NCBI GenBank assembly: GCA_905233555.1
Contig: CAJODF010000005.1
Coordinates: 48,431 to 106,076 of the forward strand
Origin: an uncultured Prevotella sp.
GTDB taxonomy: Bacteria; Bacteroidota; Bacteroidia; Bacteroidales; Bacteroidaceae
DNA length: 57,646 bases
Direction of reading: 5' to 3'
Part shown: in pieces, positions 8,422-16,516 of the stretch
How positions within the stretch are numbered: position 1 is the first letter of the stretch
How the letters are laid out: the number at the start of each line of letters is the position of its first letter
Notes under the pieces: generated by a model
Told to the model about the DNA's origin: nothing
What the model saw: the letters and a program-made list of their open reading frames with translations, nothing else
Databases searched by the model: none
Translations under genes and position numbers: made by a program

Positions 8422-9891
8422 ATGATTCAGGACCAACTGAAATATAGTATTTTGCAGACCTTCGGATTACCACCGACGGCGGAGCAGGAACATGCCCTCG
8501 ACGTGTTCGCGGAATATATGTTGGACCGCCAGGAACATACGGTGATGATCCTTCGTGGATGTGCTGGAACAGGTAAGACCACGCTTGCGGGTGCCATCGT
8601 CCGTGCCTTGTCGCGTCTGGGGCAAAAACTCATCCTCCTTGCTCCTACGGGTCGTGCCGCAAAGGTCTTTTCCCTGAATGCCGGTCATGCGGCTTATACG
8701 ATTCATAGGCGTATCTATCGTCAGAAGTCGGCTGGCGACTTGTCTGCCTTTACTCTGAATGAAAACCTGAACCGCAACACCTTATTTATTGTGGATGAGG
8801 CCTCGATGATTGCAAACGAGGGTTTTTCGGAGTCTTTTTTCGGCTCTGGATGCTTGCTCGACGACCTGATGCAGTTTGTATATAATGGTATGAACTGTCG
8901 CCTGATGCTGATTGGCGATAAGGCACAGTTGCCACCCGTAGGCGAGGAGGAGAGTCCGGCGTTGATGACCTCAGTTCTACAGGGTTACGGGATGAAAGTC
9001 TATGAATGCGACCTGAACCAGGTGCTTCGTCAGAGTGAGGATTCTGGTATCCTTTGGAATGCGACGAGGATAAGAAGTCAGGAGACAGGAGTCCAGAGTT
9101 TGCTTCTCCCGAAGATACAACTGAATGGATTTGCAGATATTCAGGTTGTAATGGGTGATGAACTCATCGAATCATTGGCTACTAGTTACAGTCGGGTGGG
9201 GATGGACGAAACTATCGTTGTCACCCGCAGCAACAAACGGGCGAATATTTATAACCAAGGTATCCGTAATACCGTTCTCGACCGTGAGGATGAACTCTGT
9301 CGGGGGGATCAACTGATGATCGTAAAGAATAACTATTACTGGATTGAGTCGTTGGGAGAAAGAGATCAGAATGCGGGTATCAGTTTTATTGCTAACGGCG
9401 ATGTTGCGGTTGTGCAACGGGTGCGCCATGTCCATGAACAGTATGGTTTCCGCTTTGCCGAGGTCACCCTACAATTTCCTGATTACGATGACTATGAACT
9501 GACGGCTACTGTCATCCTCGACTCTCTGATGACAGAGGCTCCTGCACTGACTCGCGAACTACAACAGCATCTCTACGAAGCCGTGTTGGAGGACTACTCT
9601 TGGGTGGTTAACAAGACGGAGCGGATCAAGAAACTCAAGACGGATTCATATTACAATGCCTTACAGATTAAGTTCGCCTATGCTGTTACCTGTCATAAGG
9701 CACAGGGCGGTCAGTGGGCGCATGTCTATCTGGATCAGGGGTATATGACAGATGAGATGCTGACACCCGATTATATCCACTGGCTTTATACCGCCTTCAC
9801 CCGTGCCACGGAAAAACTCTTCCTTGTGAATTGGCCGGAGACACAGATTGACGAAAGACTATCCCAATTTGGAAATCAGGATATCGACTAA
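8422..9891 (+). CDS. RecD-like AAA ATPase / superfamily 1 helicase
   Basis: 489 residues. Walker A is GCAGTGKT at residues 46-53, Walker B is LFIVDEASMI at 121-130, and GDKAQLPPV follows as helicase motif III. The C-terminal UvrD-like motif YAVTCHKAQGGQW lies near residue 420. This is the architecture of short, stand-alone RecD/PIF1-like helicases that lack RecB and RecC. It probably acts in DNA repair or recombination in the cytoplasm. ATG 8422 follows the -7 box by 8 nt. The 3' end overlaps the end of mutY on the other strand by 33 bp. Confidence 0.88.
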   Translation: MIQDQLKYSILQTFGLPPTAEQEHALDVFAEYMLDRQEHTVMILRGCAGTGKTTLAGAIVRALSRLGQKLILLAPTGRAAKVFSLNAGHAAYTIHRRIYRQKSAGDLSAFTLNENLNRNTLFIVDEASMIANEGFSESFFGSGCLLDDLMQFVYNGMNCRLMLIGDKAQLPPVGEEESPALMTSVLQGYGMKVYECDLNQVLRQSEDSGILWNATRIRSQETGVQSLLLPKIQLNGFADIQVVMGDELIESLATSYSRVGMDETIVVTRSNKRANIYNQGIRNTVLDREDELCRGDQLMIVKNNYYWIESLGERDQNAGISFIANGDVAVVQRVRHVHEQYGFRFAEVTLQFPDYDDYELTATVILDSLMTEAPALTRELQQHLYEAVLEDYSWVVNKTERIKKLKTDSYYNALQIKFAYAVTCHKAQGGQWAHVYLDQGYMTDEMLTPDYIHWLYTAFTRATEKLFLVNWPETQIDERLSQFGNQDID

Positions 9892-10884
9892 TCTCGGAAT
9901 ACCATAATTGTCGATATCCTCTTCCCTAATCCAGATATAATCCTCGGGCAGGGTGGGGCGCTTGTCTGGTTCCCACAGGTAGAAGTCTGCCATAATCATT
10001 TGGTGCGTCAACATATGCTTCACACCCTTCGCTATCATTTTCAGGGAAGACTTATCACTTATCACTTTAAACTTATCACTCTCTATGAGCCACGGCTCAT
10101 AGAGTCCTTGCCAGATATCCCCTTCGCCCCTGCGATGGATGGCCGTCATTCCCTTACAACGAATATATATATAAATAAGGTGACGACTCTTGATCTTTAA
10201 TGTTTTCTGTTTTACAGGCAGTGTATCCACCTTTCCGCTTCGCAGGGCGGCACATGACTCCTGTAGTGGACAGACGATACATTTGGGCGACTGCGGAGTG
10301 CACTGGATGGCCCCGAAGTCCATAATAGCCTGGTTATATGTCCCATAGTCAGACGACGGCAGCAGACTCTGTGCCAAAGATGCAAACTCCTTTTTGCCTT
10401 CCGTTGTGTTGATGGGTGTCTCTATGCCCAAATAACGGCTTAGTACCCTATAGACGTTGCCATCGACAACGGCTTCAGGCAGTCCGAATGCGAAACTGCC
10501 GATGGCGGCAGCAGTGTAGTCGCCCACACCCTTCAAGGCCTTGATACCCTCTATCGTTTGCGGGAAGCCACCCTTTGCCACGATCTGTTGGGCAGCGAAG
10601 TGCAGGTTCCTGGCCCTGCTGTAATAACCGAGACCCTGCCACTCGCGCAGTACCTCGTCTTCTGTGGCACTGGCGAGATCTTCCACCTTTGGCCATCGCT
10701 GCATAAACCGTTCCCAGTAGGCCCAGCCCTGTTTCACCTGTGTCTGTTGCAAGATGATTTCAGAGAGCCAGATGGCATAGGGATCGTTTGTCTCACGCCA
10801 GGGCAGTTCGCGTCCGTTCTCCCTGAACCATCTCAATAATGTCAGCGAGAAATCCGTCGTTATTTGTACCTGTTTTCTTGACAT
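9859..10884 (-). CDS. mutY: Adenine DNA glycosylase MutY
   Basis: 341 residues. The catalytic Glu42 is in SEIILQQTQV, the helix-hairpin-helix LKGVGDYTA at 117-125, and Asp141 in VDGNVYRV. A 4Fe-4S cluster ligand set with the classic C-x6-C-x2-C-x5-C spacing begins at CTPQSPKC. The enzyme removes A opposite 8-oxoG. The stretch encoding the linker to the C-terminal recognition domain (10051-10104) consists of intergenic-type heptads followed by a 10-bp perfect inverted repeat, read in frame as ESDKFKVISDKSS. A -7 box TAATTTTG (10909-10902) lies upstream, divergent from the barrel-protein promoter. Confidence 0.94.
   Translation of the reverse strand: MSRKQVQITTDFSLTLLRWFRENGRELPWRETNDPYAIWLSEIILQQTQVKQGWAYWERFMQRWPKVEDLASATEDEVLREWQGLGYYSRARNLHFAAQQIVAKGGFPQTIEGIKALKGVGDYTAAAIGSFAFGLPEAVVDGNVYRVLSRYLGIETPINTTEGKKEFASLAQSLLPSSDYGTYNQAIMDFGAIQCTPQSPKCIVCPLQESCAALRSGKVDTLPVKQKTLKIKSRHLIYIYIRCKGMTAIHRRGEGDIWQGLYEPWLIESDKFKVISDKSSLKMIAKGVKHMLTHQMIMADFYLWEPDKRPTLPEDYIWIREEDIDNYGIPRLVDILISKLG
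10051..10104. repeat. Heptad array plus palindrome inside mutY
   Basis: CTTATCA occurs at 10051-57, 10058-64 and 10072-78, with the variant CTTTAAA between. Directly after comes CTCTATGAGC (10081-90), a 4-nt loop and GCTCATAGAG (10095-104). Elsewhere in this window arrays of this type lie between genes; here the array is translated. Confidence 0.8.
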
Positions 10885-10901
10885 ATAGCCTGATTTGGCA
10901 A

Positions 10902-10961
10902 CAAAATTACAAAATAATTATGAATTATGCATTGTGAATTGTGCATTATTTACTATCTTTG
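10902..10961. promoter_or_regulatory. Divergent promoter pair for mutY and the barrel protein
   Basis: Minus -7 box TAATTTTG (10909-10902) and plus -7 box TATCTTTG (10954-10961) are 44 bp apart. The space between is filled by five heptads (10917-10951) of the ATTATGA/ATTGTGC type. Confidence 0.6.
10917..10951. repeat. Heptad array, ATTRTGM type x5
   Basis: Five 7-nt units: ATTATGA, ATTATGC, ATTGTGA, ATTGTGC, ATTATTT. It ends 2 nt before the plus-strand -7 box. Confidence 0.85.
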
Positions 10962-11005
10962 CAACGTCAAAGCGACAATTATTGTTCTTTTAAATAGATT
11001 TAGGT

Positions 11006-11620
11006 ATGAAAAAGTTATTAGTTTCAATCGTGGCTGCCCTGATGGCTGCCCCGTCTTTCGCTCAGTTCTCGAGCGGTGGTTTTGATCTTGATAAGGAGAG
11101 CCTCTACTACGGTGTTCGTTTTGGTGGTACGCTGGCCTCTATCAATGGTGACATCTCTATCGGCACCAAGGTTGGTATGACCCTTGCCGGTGTGATTGGT
11201 CTGCGCCTGTCCAGTTCTACGCCTGTCTTCTTGGAGTCTGGTCTCTACTACACCCAGCGTGGTGCCAAGAATAGTGATTATAATATCACTCACAATAACC
11301 TTGAGATTCCTATTCTTGTGAAGTATGGTATTCAGGCTGGTGATAATGTTGCCATCCTTCCTTTCGTGGGTCCTTACTTTGCTTATGGCGTTAGTACCGA
11401 TGAGAAGTTGAAGAGCGACTATGCTAAACTTCATGACATTCGCGTTAACCGCAACAACATGGGCTTCAAACTTGGTTGTGGTCTCGAGTACAATAAACTG
11501 TATGTCGAAGTTGGTTATCAGTTCGGTGTCACAAACATCATCGATGATGAGTTTGGAGCAGGCACAGACCAGAGTGCCCGTAACAATGCTCTCTTCGCTA
11601 ACTTTGGTGTGAACTTCTAA
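11006..11620 (+). CDS. Outer-membrane beta-barrel protein (PorT-like)
   Basis: 204 residues with a clear signal peptide (MKKLLVSIVAALMAAPSFAQ). Alternating beta-strands follow, such as YYGVRFGGTLASI and PVFLESGLYYTQRG, and the chain ends FANFGVNF with a terminal aromatic residue, as expected for the outer-membrane assembly machine. It fits the small Bacteroidota OMP_b-brl family of eight-strand barrels. The specific role is unknown. The ATG follows the -7 box at 10954 by a 44-nt leader, and a strong bidirectional terminator lies just after the stop. Confidence 0.82.
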   Translation: MKKLLVSIVAALMAAPSFAQFSSGGFDLDKESLYYGVRFGGTLASINGDISIGTKVGMTLAGVIGLRLSSSTPVFLESGLYYTQRGAKNSDYNITHNNLEIPILVKYGIQAGDNVAILPFVGPYFAYGVSTDEKLKSDYAKLHDIRVNRNNMGFKLGCGLEYNKLYVEVGYQFGVTNIIDDEFGAGTDQSARNNALFANFGVNF

Positions 11621-11640
11621 CAGTCACTTCCCCGTAATAC

Positions 11641-11676
11641 AATCATCCCCAACCGTCAGGCTGGGGATGATTTGTT
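11641..11676. terminator. Bidirectional terminator between the barrel gene and lctP
   Basis: AATCATCCCCA (11641-51) pairs with TGGGGATGATT, followed by TTGTTTT. It lies between two converging genes and serves both. Confidence 0.8.
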
Positions 11677-13281
11677 TTAGATAACGTGGAGGCCAAGGAA
11701 GACCATCAGGCCGTTCATCAGGATCCAGAAGATGGCGAATGGCATCGTCTTGCGCATGATGTCACCATCTTGACCTTCCATATCACAGGCGGCAGTAGCG
11801 ATGGCTATCGACTGTGGTGAGAGCAGTTTACCACCCTCAGAACCGGCACAGTTGGCGGCGGCGAGCCAGTTGGTCTCATTACCGCTAACACCGAAGAACG
11901 TGCCTTGATTCACCAGTCCCAAGTCGCTGGCGGCAGTAGCCTGCAACTTACCAAAGAGGATATTGGCATTCGTGGCCGAGCCTGTGACAAACGTTCCGAT
12001 AGAACCGATGAGGGGTGCAAAGAACGGGAAGGCAGCACCTGTCAGTAGCACCAGTCCCTTGGCGATGTCGTTGGTCATACCTGTATTGTTCATCAGCATG
12101 GCCATCGCCACGAGACAGCAGATGGTGACAACGGTTTTCTGTAGGTTCAGGGTGGTCTTGGCCAGCAGTTTCATCAGTTTGCCGAAACTCATGCCCTGGA
12201 TCAGTCCACCAATCACGGCACCTAGGAAAATCATCAGACCGGCATTCGAGAGCCAGCCGAACTTAAAGGTGTTACCGATGACGGGCAGGTCGAACTTCGT
12301 CACTAACGTCTGGTTCAGCAGTTCGTTGATGGGAGGCACGATCTTGCTGCTGATGAGGATGAAGAAGATGATAAGACCATAGACGCTCCAGGCCTTGAGA
12401 GTCTTCGCAATACCAAATTTCTTCTTCTCAACAATCACCTCGTCAGCAGGATTCTCGTCGCGGATAAACAGTTTATTGTATATCAGCATGGCGATGATAG
12501 CTGCCACAGAACCGAGGATGGCAGGTGTCTCAGGACCGATGAAATGGGCGCAGCAGAACTGTACGATGATGGAGAACGTACCCACGAAGAGGGCGATGGA
12601 GATGTTCTTCAGGATCTTCGTCTTGTCGGTCATCATCAGGATGAGGAACGGTGTGATGAAGAACATCAGCGAGAGTTGCAGGATGATGAACGTAGCCACC
12701 TCGCAAAGTTCCTCAGGCGTGGCCACACCACTGGCAGCCACCTGGTTGGCGAGTGTCGTGGCAGGCAGACCTACGGCTCCGAAGCCTACGGCCACCGTAT
12801 TCGCCACCAGACAGATGACGGCGGAGAACATCGGTTTGAAGCCCAGTCCGATGAGGATAGCGGCAGGGATGGCCACAGCCGTTCCGAAACCAGCCATACC
12901 CTCGAGTACGCCACCGAGACCCCATGTCAGCAACAGCACGAGCAGTCCCTTGTCGGAGGTCATCTGGATGAACTGCGTCTTGATGGTCTCAATCTCCTTC
13001 GTTTCACAGAGGATATTGTAACTGAAAATGGCACAGATGATGATCAGGATAATCGGGAAGCAGGCTTTCAGGAAACCTTCCACCACCGACCAGATGGTAA
13101 TGCCGAAGATGGATGCCTCGGCATATTTCTCTGGAATGATGCCCATAGCAGGAGCCGCAAACAGAGCCAGGATGATTGTAACAACAAGAGTGATCATCGC
13201 ACTCTTATAACCAGATACTTTGAAGCCCATCATCAGGACGATGAGTAACAGGATTGGGATGACAGATACTAATGCTGACAT
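11677..13281 (-). CDS. lctP: L-lactate permease
   Basis: 534 residues, close to the usual 530-560, and almost entirely transmembrane (about 12-14 helices). Its sequence matches the lactate permease family, for example GVLEGMAGFGTAVAIPAAIL and the C-terminal FFGVSGNETNWLAAANCAGS. The family takes up lactate or glycolate with protons across the inner membrane. The FAD/FeS oxidoreductase is encoded divergently 191 bp away, which supports a lactate-use role. A -7 box TATATTTG lies at 13334-13327 on the minus strand. Confidence 0.93.
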   Translation of the reverse strand: MSALVSVIPILLLIVLMMGFKVSGYKSAMITLVVTIILALFAAPAMGIIPEKYAEASIFGITIWSVVEGFLKACFPIILIIICAIFSYNILCETKEIETIKTQFIQMTSDKGLLVLLLTWGLGGVLEGMAGFGTAVAIPAAILIGLGFKPMFSAVICLVANTVAVGFGAVGLPATTLANQVAASGVATPEELCEVATFIILQLSLMFFITPFLILMMTDKTKILKNISIALFVGTFSIIVQFCCAHFIGPETPAILGSVAAIIAMLIYNKLFIRDENPADEVIVEKKKFGIAKTLKAWSVYGLIIFFILISSKIVPPINELLNQTLVTKFDLPVIGNTFKFGWLSNAGLMIFLGAVIGGLIQGMSFGKLMKLLAKTTLNLQKTVVTICCLVAMAMLMNNTGMTNDIAKGLVLLTGAAFPFFAPLIGSIGTFVTGSATNANILFGKLQATAASDLGLVNQGTFFGVSGNETNWLAAANCAGSEGGKLLSPQSIAIATAACDMEGQDGDIMRKTMPFAIFWILMNGLMVFLGLHVI

Positions 13282-13326
13282 AGGTGTTGTTAGTTATTCT
13301 TTGTGATTATTGTATAAGTTTGGGTA

Positions 13327-13334
13327 CAAATATA
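13327..13334 (-). promoter_or_regulatory. -7 promoter box for lctP
   Basis: TATATTTG on the minus strand, 45 nt upstream of the lctP ATG. Confidence 0.5.
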
Positions 13335-13393
13335 CGACTTTTTGGCCATATTACCATCTTATTTTAGTGAAAAAAACAAAAACGGACAAAAAC

Positions 13394-13428
13394 AATGCAC
13401 AATTCATAATGCACAATTCACAATTATT
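13394..13428. repeat. Heptad array, AATGCAC/AATTCAY x5
   Basis: Units AATGCAC, AATTCAT, AATGCAC, AATTCAC and AATTATT. It ends 3 nt before the -7 box TATATTTG at 13432 that serves the oxidoreductase. Confidence 0.85.
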
Positions 13429-13431
13429 TCT

Positions 13432-13439
13432 TATATTTG
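13432..13439 (+). promoter_or_regulatory. -7 promoter box for the FAD/FeS oxidoreductase
   Basis: TATATTTG, with 33 nt to the chosen ATG at 13473. This placement makes an apparent TTG start at 13437 impossible, because it lies inside the promoter. Confidence 0.6.
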
Positions 13440-13472
13440 CACCAAAGTATAATTAAAAACCCGTTGTGCCTT

Positions 13473-16400
13473 ATGCTGAACCAATTTCTATCAGATCTCA
13501 GACAGACCATTCCGTCTGACCGTATTTATACCGATGAACTCCGTACCCTTGGATGGGGGACGGATGCCAGTTTCTATCGCCAAATTCCGAAGGTCGTCAT
13601 CCGTAGTGACGGCGAGGAGGAAATCTCGAAGATTGTAAAGTTGTGCCAAAAATACAAGTTGCCCTTTACTTTCCGTGCTGCAGGAACCTCGCTCTCCGGA
13701 CAGAGTTGTACGGACTCGGTGCTCATTGTGGCGGGCAAGCATTGGGAAAAATACGAAATCGGCGAGAATCAGGACACGATCAAACTCCAGCCCGGTATTG
13801 TGGGCGCCAAGGTTAATGAAATTTTGAAACCATACGGACGGGTGTTTCCGCCTGACCCTGCCTCTATCGGTTCGGCGATGGTGGGTGGTATCGTTATCAA
13901 CAATGCATCGGGCATGAACTGTGGCGTACATGCCAACAGCGACCGCATGATGGTTTCAGCACGTATCATCCTGACGGATGGCACCATCCTCGACACGGGT
14001 TCAGAAGAGAGCCGTGAGGCTTTCCGTCAGAGTCATCCTGACTTTATCAAGAAGATTGAAGACTTGCGCGACAAGGTCCGGGCTGATGAGGAACTGGCCT
14101 CACGCATACGTACCAAATATTCTATTAAAAACGTGACGGGCTTGAACCTCCGTCCGCTGATAGCTTACGATGATCCGTTCGACATCATCGCCCACTCGAT
14201 GGTAGGGTCGGAGGGTACGTTGGCCTTCCTCTCGGAAGTGACGATGAAGACACTCTACGACTATAAGTACAAGGCATCGGCGATGGTCTATTTCCTGACG
14301 ATGAAGGAGAGTTGCGAGGCGGTGGTGGCGATGAAGAAACTGAAAGCCGGTGAGGAAGACCTGAAGATGAGTGCCGAAGACTTGATGGTAAAGTCGGCTG
14401 AGATGCTCGACTACAAATCGCTGAGTTCTGTCGATGACCCTGTTTATCTGCAGTATCAGAAGGATGTGGATGCTGGCAAGATCGAAGGTGTGGAGCCAGG
14501 CGACTATCATAACCTGACGGCTATCTTGACGGAAACCAAGGGTGTTACTCACCAGCAACTGCTTGACAAGATCGAAGCCATCAAGGCGTGCTTGGGTCAG
14601 TTCAAACTCTATATCTCTGCTGAGTTCACCGAGGATCCTGCTGTCTATGGTAAGTATTGGGCCATCCGCTCCGGCATCTTCCCAAGTGTGGGTGGCACAC
14701 GACCCGTCGGCACTTCCTGTCTCATCGAGGATGTCGCCTTTCCCATCGAGTCGTTGCCCGAAGCGACTGTTAAACTCCAGAAACTCATCGCCGATCACGG
14801 TTACGATGATGCCTGTATCTACGGTCACGCCTTCGAGGGTAACTATCACTTCATCTTGAACCAGAGTTTCAAGAGCAAGAGCGAAGTAGATCGTTATGCG
14901 GAGATGATGCGTGATGTGGCCCGACTTGTGGTCGAAGAGTACGACGGTTCGCTGAAGGCTGAGCATGGTACGGGTCGCAACATGGCACCGTTCGTGAGGT
15001 ACGAGTGGCGCGACAAGGCCTACGGGGCAATGAAGGAACTCAAGGCAATCTTCGATCCTGACGGTCTGCTGAATCAGGGCGTCATCTTCAACGACGATCC
15101 CGAGTGTTTCATCAAGTGCCTGAAGCCGTTACCTGTGCTCAATTACGATTTCGACAGTGTGCCCGATGGCGGCAATTATCTGATGGATTCCAAACTGTCC
15201 ACCGCCAAGGAGACCATCGAACAGGTGAAGCGTGCCAATAAGTGTATCGAATGTGGCTTCTGCGAGGTCAATTGTATGTCATGTGGACTGACTCTCTCGT
15301 CGCGAATGCGCATCGCCGTCCAACGTGAGATTCGCGAACTGGAGACCACCGGTGCCAATCCGGAACGGGCTGCCAAACTGCGTCAGCAGTATAAGTATTA
15401 TGGTGACCAGACCTGTGCGACCGACGGACTCTGCGCCACTTCCTGTCCAATGAAGATCAACACGGGCGAACTCACGCATCTTATCCGCCAGTTGGATATG
15501 AACAAAAGCACTTTGGGCTATCATGTGGGAGAGTTTGCCGCCAACCACATGGCGGGTATTAAGTCGGGGCTGCGTGTCGTCCTCGATGTGGCACATGCCG
15601 CCCACGTCACCCTCGGTCCTACGTTGATGACGAATGTCTGCCGGACGATGAACAAGATGGGACTGCCGCTCTGGACAACGGCCATGCCGAAGAAACGTCG
15701 CCAGCCCAAACCCTCCGACCTCACGCAGTTCATCATCGAGAAGAGTATTCCTCAAAAAGAAGAGGAACATTTTCCATTGAAGGTTGTCTATTTCCCCAGT
15801 TGTATCAACCAGACGATGGGACAGTCGAAGCAAGGCGGAAAGAAGCACGATCTCGTCGATGAGGTCATCCAACTGATGGCGAAGGCCGGTTACGAGGTCA
15901 TCTTCCCCGAGGGGATGGAGCGGATGTGCTGTGGCCAGATCTGGGAGTCGAAGGGCATGCTCGATATCGCCGACCGTAAGAGCGGTGAACTGGAAAAGGC
16001 TTTGTGGAAGGCTTCCAAGCAAGGCGAGTATCCCGTGCTCTGTGCCCAGAGTCCATGTCTGCACCGTATGAGGAAAGTGATGAAAAAGATGCACCTCTAC
16101 GAGCCTGCTGAGTTTATCATGAAGTATCTCGTTCCACGTCTCGACTTCCACCCGACTGACCGTCACATCGCCCTGCATCTCACTTGCTCTACGCGCGAGA
16201 TGGGTGTCGATAAGGATCTCATTGCTCTGGCGAAGATGTGTTCCACGAATGTCTATCTGCCCGAGGGCGTCGGCTGCTGCGGCTTCGCAGGCGACAGAGG
16301 CTTCACCTTCCCGGAGATGAACAAATACGCACTCAGGAAACTGCGTCCTCAGATAGAGGCGAACCACATCGAGGTGGGCTACTCGAACAGTCGCACCTGC

Positions 16401-16484
16401 GAGATCGGACTCGAAACGAACACGGGCATCCCGTATATGAGTATCGTCTATCTCGTCAACGAGTGTACGACGCCGAAGTCATAA
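13473..16484 (+). CDS. FAD-linked oxidase fused to FeS and cysteine-rich domains (probable D-lactate/2-hydroxyacid dehydrogenase)
   Basis: 1003 residues, a three-part fusion. The FAD-binding domain has FRAAGTSLSGQS at 67-78 and is followed by an FAD-oxidase C-terminal domain. The ferredoxin-like segment has CIECGFCEVNC near 591 and CATDGLCATSCP near 649. Two cysteine-rich CCG motifs follow (CCGQIWESKG near 820, GCCGFAGDRG near 933). Proteins of this YdiJ/Dld-II type oxidise D-lactate or other 2-hydroxyacids and pass electrons to quinone. The neighbouring lactate permease supports D-lactate. ATG 13473 is preferred because upstream codons lie in the promoter. The stop is followed at once by a terminator hairpin. 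Confidence 0.88.
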   Translation: MLNQFLSDLRQTIPSDRIYTDELRTLGWGTDASFYRQIPKVVIRSDGEEEISKIVKLCQKYKLPFTFRAAGTSLSGQSCTDSVLIVAGKHWEKYEIGENQDTIKLQPGIVGAKVNEILKPYGRVFPPDPASIGSAMVGGIVINNASGMNCGVHANSDRMMVSARIILTDGTILDTGSEESREAFRQSHPDFIKKIEDLRDKVRADEELASRIRTKYSIKNVTGLNLRPLIAYDDPFDIIAHSMVGSEGTLAFLSEVTMKTLYDYKYKASAMVYFLTMKESCEAVVAMKKLKAGEEDLKMSAEDLMVKSAEMLDYKSLSSVDDPVYLQYQKDVDAGKIEGVEPGDYHNLTAILTETKGVTHQQLLDKIEAIKACLGQFKLYISAEFTEDPAVYGKYWAIRSGIFPSVGGTRPVGTSCLIEDVAFPIESLPEATVKLQKLIADHGYDDACIYGHAFEGNYHFILNQSFKSKSEVDRYAEMMRDVARLVVEEYDGSLKAEHGTGRNMAPFVRYEWRDKAYGAMKELKAIFDPDGLLNQGVIFNDDPECFIKCLKPLPVLNYDFDSVPDGGNYLMDSKLSTAKETIEQVKRANKCIECGFCEVNCMSCGLTLSSRMRIAVQREIRELETTGANPERAAKLRQQYKYYGDQTCATDGLCATSCPMKINTGELTHLIRQLDMNKSTLGYHVGEFAANHMAGIKSGLRVVLDVAHAAHVTLGPTLMTNVCRTMNKMGLPLWTTAMPKKRRQPKPSDLTQFIIEKSIPQKEEEHFPLKVVYFPSCINQTMGQSKQGGKKHDLVDEVIQLMAKAGYEVIFPEGMERMCCGQIWESKGMLDIADRKSGELEKALWKASKQGEYPVLCAQSPCLHRMRKVMKKMHLYEPAEFIMKYLVPRLDFHPTDRHIALHLTCSTREMGVDKDLIALAKMCSTNVYLPEGVGCCGFAGDRGFTFPEMNKYALRKLRPQIEANHIEVGYSNSRTCEIGLETNTGIPYMSIVYLVNECTTPKS

Positions 16485-16485
16485 A

Positions 16486-16516
16486 GAAAGCCCGCCAACC
16501 GGCGGGCTTCTTCTTT
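16486..16516. terminator. Bidirectional GC-rich terminator
   Basis: AAGCCCGCC-aacc-GGCGGGCTT (16488-16509) flanked by A-rich and T-rich runs, between the oxidoreductase and nadB. The identical 22-nt hairpin recurs at 19468-19489. Confidence 0.85.

Noticed and set aside
12544..13248. Long open frame opposite lctP
   Set aside because: It is made of Asp/His/Gln-rich sequence typical of the complement of hydrophobic codons; lctP is clear on the other strand.
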